Of a stretch of DNA of 64,000 bases, positions 34,864 to 43,307 are shown piece by piece. The stretch's first letter is position 1. Each line of letters starts with the position of its first letter. The notes below the pieces were generated by a model that saw only the letters and a list, made by a program, of their open reading frames with translations, was not told the origin of the DNA and searched no databases. The stretch lies in the NCBI GenBank assembly GCA_003260025.2, contig QFZU02000014.1, forward strand, positions 37,678 through 101,677, read 5' to 3'. This DNA comes from Microbispora triticiradicis (lineage in GTDB: Bacteria; Actinomycetota; Actinomycetes; Streptosporangiales; Streptosporangiaceae). Both the position numbers and the translations under genes were made by a program.

Positions 34864-35478
34864 GTGAGCGAGCCGGTCGGGCTGCGGGCCCGCAAGAAGG
34901 TACAGACCCGGGACGCGATCGCTGACGCGGCGATCTCGCTGTTCCTGGCGCGCGGGTTCGAGCAGGTGTCGGTGTCCGACATCGCCGAGATGGCCGAGGT
35001 GTCGAAACCGACGCTGTTCCGCTACTTCGCCACCAAGGAAGACCTGATCCTGCACCGCTTCGCGGACCACAACGGTGAGGCCGCACGCGTGGTCCGTGAT
35101 CGGCACCCGGATATCCCGCCGATCACGGCGCTGCACCGGCATTTCCGGGCCGGTCTCGATCGCTTCGAGCCGGTCACCGGCCTCAACGATCATCCCGAGG
35201 TGGTGGCGTTCCATCGGCTGGTGTTCACCACCCCGAGCCTGGCGGGACGGCTCCTGCAGTACATGCTCGACGATGAGGACGCGCTGGCCGCCGTCCTCGA
35301 TCCGGGTGTCCGGGGCCGGCTGCAAGCCGCCCAGGTGATCGCGGTCCAACGCGTACTGGCCCGGACCAACTGGCAGAAGATCGCCGGCGGGCGGACCGCA
35401 CACGACGTGCGACCCGAGGCGGTCGCCGACGCGGACCACGCCTTCGCCCGACTGTGCCACGCGACCGGCGACTCCTAG
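34864..35478 (+). CDS. TetR-family transcriptional repressor
   Basis: 204 aa from GTG 34864. The N-terminal helix-turn-helix (RDAIADAAISLFLARGFEQV, then SVSDIAEMAEVSKPTLFRYF) is classical TetR. The C-terminal ligand domain is helical and of normal length. It is adjacent to its probable operator and the divergent reductase gene. It probably responds to a small-molecule substrate of that enzyme. Confidence 0.93.
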   Translation: MSEPVGLRARKKVQTRDAIADAAISLFLARGFEQVSVSDIAEMAEVSKPTLFRYFATKEDLILHRFADHNGEAARVVRDRHPDIPPITALHRHFRAGLDRFEPVTGLNDHPEVVAFHRLVFTTPSLAGRLLQYMLDDEDALAAVLDPGVRGRLQAAQVIAVQRVLARTNWQKIAGGRTAHDVRPEAVADADHAFARLCHATGDS

Positions 35479-35546
35479 CCCGCCGCACCCGCACACTCCG
35501 GGAAACTCGATTGCCCTGGGCATACGTAGAGCCAGATCATGCCGGG

Positions 35547-36512
35547 ATGAGTCAGGAGCAGCTTCCGCCACCGGCAGAGGGCGTGCGGATCCCGTGGTCA
35601 GCGGTGCCCGAGGACCTGCGGCTCGCGGTGGAAGGTCATCTCGGCGATCGGGTGGCCGAGGCGGTCACGCAGCCCGGGGGCTTCTCACCGGGTGTGGCCG
35701 CCCGGCTGCGGCTCGCGGGCGGCGGCAGGGCGTTCGTCAAGGCGGTCGGCCCACAGCCCAACCGCGACAGCCCCGCCTTCCACCGCGCCGAGGCCAGGGT
35801 GGCCGCCGCGCTGCCGGCCGGCGTGCCCGCGCCCCGGCTGCTCGCCTCCTTCGACCGGGACGGCTGGGTGGTGCTGCTGTTCGAGGACGTGGAGGGGCGC
35901 CTGCCCGCCCAGCCGTGGGTGCCGGACGAGCTGGCCCTCGTGCTCGACGCGCTGGCCCGCATGGCCGAGGCGCTCACCCCCGCCCCGATCGAGGTGCCGG
36001 CCGCCGCCGAGAAGCTCGACGACGAGTTCCGGGGCTGGCGGCGCCTGGCCGCGGACGGCGCGGACCCGGCCGCCGTCCTCGGCCCCTGGGCCGTACGGCA
36101 CCTGCCGCGGCTGGCGGAACTGGAGGAGCGATGGGGGCAGGCGGCCGAGGGCGACTGCCTCGCCCACGCCGACCTACGGGCGGACAACCTGCTGCTCACG
36201 GCCGACGGCCGGGTGCTCGTGGTGGACTGGCCCCACGCGTGCCTGGCCGCGCCGTGGTTCGACCTGCTCGGGATGCTGCCCAGCGTGACCATGCAAGGGG
36301 GGCCGCCACCGGCCCAGATCTTCGACGGCCACCCGGCCGCGAGGAACGCCGATCCCGGAGCAGTCACCGCCGTTCTCGCCGCGATGACCGGTTACTTCCT
36401 GCAGCGAGGGCTCCTGCCCCCGCCGCCCGGCCTCCCCACCCTGCGTGCCTTCCAGCTCGCGCAGGGCAGGGTGGCGCTGGCGTGGCTGCGGCAGCGGACC
36501 GGCTGGAAGTGA
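35547..36512 (+). CDS. Aminoglycoside phosphotransferase-family protein
   Basis: 321 aa from ATG 35547. The kinase-like fold has FVKAVGPQPN (Lys of the N-lobe), the catalytic loop HADLRADNLLL and the metal-binding VDWPHACLAAPWFDLLGMLP. The H-A-D-L-R-x-D-N-L loop is typical of a large actinobacterial group of unknown substrate rather than proven aminoglycoside kinases. Single gene, convergent with the ABC transporter operon. Confidence 0.88.
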   Translation: MSQEQLPPPAEGVRIPWSAVPEDLRLAVEGHLGDRVAEAVTQPGGFSPGVAARLRLAGGGRAFVKAVGPQPNRDSPAFHRAEARVAAALPAGVPAPRLLASFDRDGWVVLLFEDVEGRLPAQPWVPDELALVLDALARMAEALTPAPIEVPAAAEKLDDEFRGWRRLAADGADPAAVLGPWAVRHLPRLAELEERWGQAAEGDCLAHADLRADNLLLTADGRVLVVDWPHACLAAPWFDLLGMLPSVTMQGGPPPAQIFDGHPAARNADPGAVTAVLAAMTGYFLQRGLLPPPPGLPTLRAFQLAQGRVALAWLRQRTGWK

Positions 36513-36523
36513 CGTCGGCCGCG

Positions 36524-37399
36524 TCAGCGCAGGCCCCCGACGGACAGTCCGCCGCGCCAGTGCCGCTGCAGGGTGAAGAAGGCGACGATGAGCGGGATCA
36601 CCGACACCAGCGCGCCCAGGATGATCAGGCTCCAGAGGGAGGTGCTGCCCGCGTTGTTCGCGGAGGCGATTCCCTGCCAGAGGCCGAGTCCGACGGTGAC
36701 GGGGAAAAGGCGGTTGTCGGAGAGCATGGCGACGGGCAGGAAGTAGTTGTTCCAGGACGCCACGGCGGACAGGAGCAGCACCGTGACCACCGCGGGCCGC
36801 ATCAGCGGGAGCGCGACCTGCAGGAACGTCCGCACTTCACCCGCGCCGTCGGCCCGCGCCGCGTCCAGGATCTCGTCGGGGACCGCGTCGCGCGCGTACA
36901 CGTGCATCAGGTAGACGCCGAACGGGTTGAGCAGTGACGGAAGGATCACCGCCCATATCGTGTTCGTCAGGCCGAGCCCGGAGAACATCACGAAGGTGGG
37001 AATCACCAGGGCGGTCGCGGGCACCATCAACGCGCCCAGCAGGACGGAGAAGCCGAAACGCCTGCCGGCGAACCGGTACTTGGCGAATCCGTAACCGGCC
37101 ATGACGGCCAGGATCGTGGCGCCGATCCCGCCCGCGAACGCGTACAGCGTGGAGTTGAGGATCCACCTGCCGTAGATGCCGCCGTCGTAGGTGAACAGCT
37201 GCCTGAGGTTCTCGAAGTAGTCGATCCGGTCGGTGAACCACAGGGTGTTGCCGCCGCCGAAGAGGCCGGGGGCGTCCTTGGAACTGTTGACGATGACCCA
37301 CCAGAACGGCACGAGGAAGTAGACGACCAGGAAGCCGAGGAGCACCTGCAGGGGCAGGTGGCGTTGTGGCGGGCGGCGTGCGCCGGAGCGGCCGGTCAT
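36524..37399 (-). CDS. ABC sugar permease (MalG-type)
   Basis: 291 aa, six transmembrane helices. The EAA loop EILDAARADGAGEVRTFLQV is the site where the shared ATPase docks. It overlaps the preceding permease by one base (TGATG). No ATP-binding gene is in the operon, as is usual in actinobacteria, where MsiK-type ATPases serve many systems. Confidence 0.93.
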   Translation of the reverse strand: MTGRSGARRPPQRHLPLQVLLGFLVVYFLVPFWWVIVNSSKDAPGLFGGGNTLWFTDRIDYFENLRQLFTYDGGIYGRWILNSTLYAFAGGIGATILAVMAGYGFAKYRFAGRRFGFSVLLGALMVPATALVIPTFVMFSGLGLTNTIWAVILPSLLNPFGVYLMHVYARDAVPDEILDAARADGAGEVRTFLQVALPLMRPAVVTVLLLSAVASWNNYFLPVAMLSDNRLFPVTVGLGLWQGIASANNAGSTSLWSLIILGALVSVIPLIVAFFTLQRHWRGGLSVGGLR

Positions 37400-38340
37400 C
37401 ACAGAAAGCTCCTCCGCTTGCGGGTGAAGAACAGGAAGGCGTAGACGCCGGCGAACACGATCCCGCCGAGGGCGAAGGAGATCGCCGACCCGTAGTTGAA
37501 GTTCGCGAGTGCGAACGCCTGCTGGTAGGCGTACATGTTGGGGGTGAAGTCCGGCCCGATCGTGCCGGCCGCGAGGAACCGCAGGAACTGTGGTTCGTTG
37601 AAGAACTGCAGCGTGCCGATGAGCGCGAAGACCAGGATCAGGAGCAGCGCGGGGGCGATGAGCGGGATTTTGATCCGCAGCGCGATCTGCCACTTGCCGG
37701 CGCCGTCCATGCGGGCCGCCTCGTAGAGTGCCGGGTCGATGCCCTGCAGCGCGGCGTACAGGATGATCATGTAGTAACCGGCCCACTGCCAGGTGACGAC
37801 GTTGACCAGGCCGTAGAAGACCAGGTTGCTGCTGAGGAAGTCGGGCGCGGTGGCGCCGAACAATCCGAAGATGTCGGAGAGCGGCCCGAAGCTCCTGCTG
37901 TACAGAAACCCCCACATCACCGCACCGATGACCGTGGGAATCGCGTACGGAAGGAAAATCATCAGCCGCGAGAACCGGGCGAACGCGGAGGTGACGGTAT
38001 CCAGGATGAGGGCCATCGCGAGCGCGATGACGATCTGCAGCGGGATGGCGACCAGGGAGAAGCGGACGACGAACCACGCCCCGGAGAGGAAACTCGGGTC
38101 GGTGAACGCCTTCACGTAGTTGTCGAACAGGACGAAGCTGGTGCCGCCGATCAGCTTCTTCCGGAAGAGGCTGAGGTACAGCGCGTACGCGAGCGGCGCG
38201 ATGAGAAGCGCCAGGAAGACGAGCCCGAAGGGCCCGACGAAGAGCCATCCCATCAGGTGCTCACGGAGACGCACCGTGCCGCGGACCTTGTGCGTTTTCT
38301 CTTGAGTGCTCGACGCACTCTCCTCGATCAGGAGGGTCAT
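37399..38340 (-). CDS. ABC sugar permease (MalF-type)
   Basis: 313 aa from ATG 38340. Six transmembrane helices with the EAA loop ALYEAARMDGAGKWQIAL. Together with the next gene it forms the membrane channel of a CUT1-family oligosaccharide importer. Its start lies 76 bp after the binding-protein stop. Context (GH3, esterase) suggests uptake of xylan- or other plant-derived oligosaccharides (inference). Confidence 0.93.
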   Translation of the reverse strand: MTLLIEESASSTQEKTHKVRGTVRLREHLMGWLFVGPFGLVFLALLIAPLAYALYLSLFRKKLIGGTSFVLFDNYVKAFTDPSFLSGAWFVVRFSLVAIPLQIVIALAMALILDTVTSAFARFSRLMIFLPYAIPTVIGAVMWGFLYSRSFGPLSDIFGLFGATAPDFLSSNLVFYGLVNVVTWQWAGYYMIILYAALQGIDPALYEAARMDGAGKWQIALRIKIPLIAPALLLILVFALIGTLQFFNEPQFLRFLAAGTIGPDFTPNMYAYQQAFALANFNYGSAISFALGGIVFAGVYAFLFFTRKRRSFL

Positions 38341-38416
38341 CTTGGGCTCCGGGAGGTCGATGCTGGGGAGTGGCGGGTGGGCCGGCCGGTCGAGGACGGC
38401 GGGCCCACCCGTGGTG

Positions 38417-39808
38417 TCACTGGACGGTGAAGCCTTGCTCCTTGGCGTAGCCCACCACGTCCTCCTGGACGCGGTCGGCCGCCTGCGCACCGGTGATGGA
38501 GCCCTCGATGACCGCGCCGATCTGCTTCGTCATGGCATCGAAGTAGTACTGGCCGAACGGGCTGTAGGTCATGCCCTTGTAGGCGTTCGCCGCGGGGACG
38601 TAGACCTCCTTGTTCGCCTGCTGGCCGTCGAAGAACGACACCTTCAGATCCACGAACTTGGGATCGTTGAGCGCCTTGAGGTTCAGCGGGAAGATGATCT
38701 GGTTGGTCCAGCCGTCGGTGAGCGACTCGTCGTCGGCGTAGAGGCCGTACGCCACCTTCGCCGCGAGTTCGGGGTTCTTCGCCTGACTCGTCACCGAGAA
38801 GGCCGACCCACCCCAGTTCACCTGCACCGGGTTGGCGGGATCCCACTGCGGGAGCGGCGCCACCGCGAACTTGCCGGTGTCCTTGCCCTTGCCGACGCCG
38901 GCGCCGGTGAGGTACCCGGGCGCCCAGGCCGCCGAGATGTACGTCGCGTACTTACCGTTGATGACGCCTGAGATGTACTCCGGCGTGAACTGGTCCTGTG
39001 TCCCGACCAGGCCCTTCCGCGCGAGGTTCCCCCAGTAGTCCAGGACGTCCTTGGACGCCTGGTCGTTCAGCGCGATACCGATCGACTCGGGCTTCGCCGG
39101 GTCGTAGGTGATGGGAGTGGCGCCCTTCTGGATCTGCAGCGCCATCATGACGGCCGGCACGTTCGCGCCCAGGTCGCCGAACAGCGGGCCTCCCGCGTCC
39201 TTCACCTTCTGCGCCGCCTGCTCGTACTCGGCCCACGTCTTCGGCGGCGTGATCTTGTACTTGTCGAAGATGTCCTTCCGATAGATCATCGCCATCGGGC
39301 CGCCGTCGACCGGCACGCCGTAGACCGCGCCGCCGATCGAGACGTCCTTCCACGCGCCCGGGCCGTAGTTCGCCTTGACGGCGTCGAAGCCGTACTGCTT
39401 GATGTCGACGAGCGCCTTCTGAATCTGGAAGGTCGGGATCCGGTCCGCCTCGATCATGATCACGTCGGGCGCGCCGGTGCCCGCCGAGATGGCCGTCTGG
39501 AACTTGTCGTACTCGTCGCCGCCCTGGCCGACGTTGGTCCAGCAGACCTGCACCTCGTTGTTCTGCTTGTTGAAGTTGTCGACGACGAGCTGCATGTTGG
39601 GGTACCAGCCCCAGAAGGTCACGACCGGCAGGTCCTTCTTGCTGATCGTGTTCGTGCAGTTGCTCGCCTTGTTTCCGGTCGTGTCGTTTCCGCTGTTGCT
39701 CGCCCTCGCGCTGCTTTCGCTTCCCGCGGTGGAGGAGCAGGCGGCGAGCACGCACGCCGCGGCGAGCATGGCTGTGGTGGCGAATATTCTCTTCGTCTTC
39801 GTTGACAT
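38417..39808 (-). CDS. ABC sugar-binding lipoprotein
   Basis: 463 aa from ATG 39808, preceded by GGAGGGG. The lipobox LAAC (residues about 20-23) anchors it outside the membrane. A Ser/Asn-rich linker follows, then a family-1 solute-binding fold (VTFWGWYPNMQ, GTGAPDVIMIEADRIP, VDGGPMAMIYRKDIF). It delivers oligosaccharide to the two permeases encoded downstream. Confidence 0.93.
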   Translation of the reverse strand: MSTKTKRIFATTAMLAAACVLAACSSTAGSESSARASNSGNDTTGNKASNCTNTISKKDLPVVTFWGWYPNMQLVVDNFNKQNNEVQVCWTNVGQGGDEYDKFQTAISAGTGAPDVIMIEADRIPTFQIQKALVDIKQYGFDAVKANYGPGAWKDVSIGGAVYGVPVDGGPMAMIYRKDIFDKYKITPPKTWAEYEQAAQKVKDAGGPLFGDLGANVPAVMMALQIQKGATPITYDPAKPESIGIALNDQASKDVLDYWGNLARKGLVGTQDQFTPEYISGVINGKYATYISAAWAPGYLTGAGVGKGKDTGKFAVAPLPQWDPANPVQVNWGGSAFSVTSQAKNPELAAKVAYGLYADDESLTDGWTNQIIFPLNLKALNDPKFVDLKVSFFDGQQANKEVYVPAANAYKGMTYSPFGQYYFDAMTKQIGAVIEGSITGAQAADRVQEDVVGYAKEQGFTVQ

Positions 39809-39920
39809 GATTTCCCCTCCGGGTCCGCGTCCTGTCCTTCGTGCCGGCTCCCGTACGCTGCGGGCACCGCCGGGGCAGGAGAACGCCCATGCCCCGGCGG
39901 CACCGCCTCGTCGGGCCTAC

Positions 39921-41893
39921 CTAGCGCTTGAACAGGCGCGGCGCCAGGTCGATGAGGTTCTTCTGCCACACGTCCCAGCCGTGCGGCCCAGGGGTGACCC
40001 CGTCGAACTCGTAGCGGACGCCGAGGTCGTTCATCGTGGTCAGGCCCGCCATGAACGACGGGTACACGAAGTCGGTCACATCGCCGACGTACATGCGCAG
40101 CAGCTTGGTCCCGTTGTTGATCGCCGCCACGTCGACGCCGCTGCCGCCGCCGAACCCGGCCGAGAACGCCGCGATGTAGGCGAACCGGCCCGGGTACGCC
40201 TTGAGCACCCCGATCGTCTGTCCACCGCCCATCGAGAGGCCGGCCAGGGCCTGCTGAGACGGGTCGCTGGAGATGTTGTAGCGGGCCCGGGCCGCCGGAA
40301 CGATGTTCTCCAGCAGCTCCTTGTTGAAGTCGGACGTGTTGCCGTTGCCCATCACGACCACCATCGGCACCAGCTTCCCGTCGAGGAAGTGATGGTCGAG
40401 GATCTGCTTGGCGCGTCCCATCTCGACCCAGTCCGTGTAGTTCTGACCGCCACCGTGCTGGAGGTAGAAGACGGGATACGGCTGCGCGCGGTTCGGGTCG
40501 TATCCGGGCGGGGTCCACACCAACGCGGTCCGGTCGGCGTTCGCCACGTTGCTCCGGTACGTCAGGCTCTCCACCTTTCCGCCCTGACCGGCGGGAACGT
40601 CCGAGAGCAGGCGTGACCTCTCTCCGGAGATGAAGAAGGTGCTCCAGGTCGGCTCGGTGGTCACCTTCGTCGGGTTCGACACGTCCTTGAACGCGACCCG
40701 ATCCACGATGAGCCGGTAGTAGTAGAACCACGGGTCCAGCGGTCCCACGGTCGCCCGCCACCGGTCGCCCTCACGGGACATCGGGACGCGCAGCCAGCTC
40801 CCGCCGGGAGCGATGTTCGCCCACACGGTGACGTGCTGGGCGTTCTTGAAGTCCGTCGTGGTCTCGAAGGTGACGAAGCGGTCCCGCACGAACGGCGTCG
40901 GGGTGGTGCCGGGCGCCGGCGGGTTGAACTCGCCCTTCAGCGGCTCGTGACCGGCGCTCGGACCATGGTCCGGCGCCTTGCGGAACAGCCGCGGCACGAA
41001 GTCGATCAGGTTCTCCTGCCAGGCGGTCCAGTTCGCCCCGGCGTCGGGGTTGACCCCGTCGAACTCGTATCTGACACGGGGCGCAACGCCTGCGAGCCGC
41101 CCTCGGACACACCGGCGATGGCCTGGTGCTCCCGGTCGTGATGGACGCGGTAGGCGTCCCCGACGGCCTTGCGGAGGTCCTTGAGGTCCTTGTCGTCGTC
41201 CGGACCGCGCCCGTCGGTGATCACGACCACCATCGGCTCGATGGAACCGCCGGCCGACAGGTTGTCGAGGATCTGCCTGGCACGGCCGAGGTCGAGCCAG
41301 TCGGTGGCGCTCCTGTCCGGGCCGGACAGCAGGTACAGCACCGGAAGCGGCTTGCCGCCCTTGGCCGGGTAGCCCGGCGGGGTCCAGACCAGAGCCGACC
41401 GTTCCTGCTTCCCGACCCGGTAGGTCAGGGTCCCGACCTTGCCGCCCTGCCCTTCGGGCGCGTCCGCCAGCAGACGCGCCGAGTCGCCCGCGACGAGGAA
41501 GGTGCTCCACAGAGGCTTGGACGCCACGGTGGTGGCGTTCGTCTCGTCGCCCGTGACCTGGTAGTAGTACAGCCCCGGCTTGAGCGGGCCGAGGATCCCC
41601 GACCAGGCGTCGCCCCGGCGGGTCAGGCCGAACTCCGCCCACGCGGAGGAGGGACCGAAGTTCCCCTCGACGACGACCTGGGACACCTGGCCCACGTTGG
41701 TCTGCACATAGGCCGCCGGGACGGTGAACGACGCGTAGCCGTCCTCGGAGACGCTCAGCCAGGGCGTGTCCGCCAGCGCGGATCGCGGCGGGAGCAACAC
41801 CGCCGCGAGTGCCATGACTCCGGCGACGACCGCCGCCGAGAGCCGGCGTACGCCCATGGGACGCACTCTGCCGTGATATAATGACAGTGACAT
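39921..41893 (-). pseudogene. Secreted tandem-domain esterase (feruloyl-esterase/EsD type), disrupted by internal deletion
   Basis: A strong AAAGGAG and ATG at 41893 start a signal peptide, an Ig-like N-domain and a first esterase-D hydrolase domain. Just after its nucleophile motif GVSEGGSQAL (near 41085) the frame shifts and the sequence jumps to VRYEFDGVNPD, skipping roughly 60-70 residues present in the second domain. From there another frame continues through a second, complete Ig-like plus esterase unit (GLSMGGGQT, catalytic His in GPHGWDVWQKN) to 39921. The first domain also lacks that His (GANWTAWQEN). I read one ancestral two-unit gene broken by a non-triplet deletion; the second unit lacks its own start. 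Confidence 0.75.
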
Positions 41894-42050
41894 ACCGATC
41901 TCCTTTGTGGTCGGCAGCGGATTGCGCCCGACTGACCGACCTGATTCATCGGTGGATGTGGTGTGGACTCTGTTCCTGCACCTCCGTCCATCGCGTCTGT
42001 TTTCGATTGACCTGACGTCAGGTACGGCCGGATACCGCACCTGTGGGTTG

Positions 42051-43073
42051 TCAGGGTCTTGTTGTGGTCCTCGGTGGTGCGGTGCTGCCGCGGACCACCA
42101 AGCGCGTCGGGAGCAGTATCTGGCGGGGGCCCTCCCACTCATCGGTCACCAGTGATCGCAGCATGCGCGCGGCCTCGTGTCCGAGCCGGTACATCGACTG
42201 GTCCACCGTGGTCAGCCCCGGCTCCGCCAGCGCGGACTCCGGAATGTTGTCGAATCCGACCACCGACAGGTCGCCGGGGACGCTGAGTCCCAGCTCCTTC
42301 GCGACCTCCAGCACCTTCAGGGCCATCCCGTCGCTCGCTGCGAAGATCGCCGTCGGACGGTCCGCCCTTCCCAGCAGCTCACGCGCCAACGGGACCGTGG
42401 ACTCGGGATTGAAGTCGCCCCTGCCGATCAGGGCCGGGTCGACCGGCACGCCGGCTTCGGTCAGCGCCCTCCGGTAACCCTCCTCGCGCGACCACGCGGC
42501 CGCGAGGCTGGAACGGCCCGCGATGAATCCGATCCGCCGATGGCCCAGGCCCAGCAGATGCTCGACGACTGTGACGGCGCCCGAGAGGTTGTCCGCCGTC
42601 ACCGACGGCACCGTCGAATCCCGCACCGGATCGATGACCACGACCGGAGTGCTGCTCCGCACCTCGCCCCAGGGCGTGACCACGATGCACCCGTCCGTGA
42701 GCGTGCCCGACAGGCGGGTGAGGTGCCGTTGCTCCCAGCCCTCCGAGTACGTCCCGTAGACGGCGCTGTTGGCGTAGACGATCAGATCGAAGCTCGACCG
42801 GGCCAACGCCTCCATCACGCCCTTGAGCACCTCGGCCGTATAGGACTGGAAGCTGTGGGTCACCAGACCCAGGACATTGGTACGACTGCGCCGCAGACTC
42901 GTCGCCACCAGACTCGACTCGTAGCCCAGCCGTTCGATGGCCGAACGGACCTGCGCGGTGGTGCCGGTGCTGACGCCGTAACGCCCGTTGACCACCCGCG
43001 ACACGGTTGCCACGGAGACGCCCGCCAGTCGCGCGACATCGCTCATGGTCACCGGAGCTCCGCCATCGGCCAT
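42051..43073 (-). CDS. LacI-family transcriptional regulator
   Basis: 340 aa. Helix-turn-helix and hinge SDVARLAGVSVATVSRVVNG at the N terminus, then a periplasmic-binding-like effector domain (HRRIGFIAGRSSLAAAWSRE, LSVVGFDNIPES). It probably represses the esterase/ABC genes and the GH3 gene until an oligosaccharide inducer binds. Two operator-like palindromes lie within 70 bp upstream of its own start. Confidence 0.93.
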   Translation of the reverse strand: MADGGAPVTMSDVARLAGVSVATVSRVVNGRYGVSTGTTAQVRSAIERLGYESSLVATSLRRSRTNVLGLVTHSFQSYTAEVLKGVMEALARSSFDLIVYANSAVYGTYSEGWEQRHLTRLSGTLTDGCIVVTPWGEVRSSTPVVVIDPVRDSTVPSVTADNLSGAVTVVEHLLGLGHRRIGFIAGRSSLAAAWSREEGYRRALTEAGVPVDPALIGRGDFNPESTVPLARELLGRADRPTAIFAASDGMALKVLEVAKELGLSVPGDLSVVGFDNIPESALAEPGLTTVDQSMYRLGHEAARMLRSLVTDEWEGPRQILLPTRLVVRGSTAPPRTTTRP

Positions 43074-43089
43074 GCGGCCCTCTCTGTTT

Positions 43090-43113
43090 GCAATCGTTAT
43101 CGGTTACGTTTGC
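43090..43113. promoter_or_regulatory. LacI-type operator 1 upstream of lacI-type gene
   Basis: A 24-bp imperfect palindrome with ends GCAATCGTTATCG and GTTACGTTTGC (18 of 24 positions symmetric). It is 16 bp from the regulator start codon and similar to the site before the GH3 gene. Confidence 0.7.
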
Positions 43114-43120
43114 GGTTTTT

Positions 43121-43143
43121 TTAACGTAAGCGACAACGATTGC
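43121..43143. promoter_or_regulatory. LacI-type operator 2 upstream of lacI-type gene
   Basis: On the minus strand GCAATCGTTGTCG followed by CTTACGTTAA repeats the operator-1 pattern. Spacing of about 31 bp centre to centre (about three helical turns) would allow cooperative binding. The 160 bp to the GH3 stop contain no gene. Confidence 0.6.
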
Positions 43144-43307
43144 GAAGACAAGACCCATTTCGGCCACTCACCGCGCCGACCGTACGCCCAATAAGGACAT
43201 GACCAGAATGCGCAGGTGAGGCCGGCGTGGGTGACAGGGCGGACGACAGGGCGGACGTCCGCCGTACGCCGCCACGGCTGGTCGCGCATCGGCAGGCCGT
43301 CGTCCCG

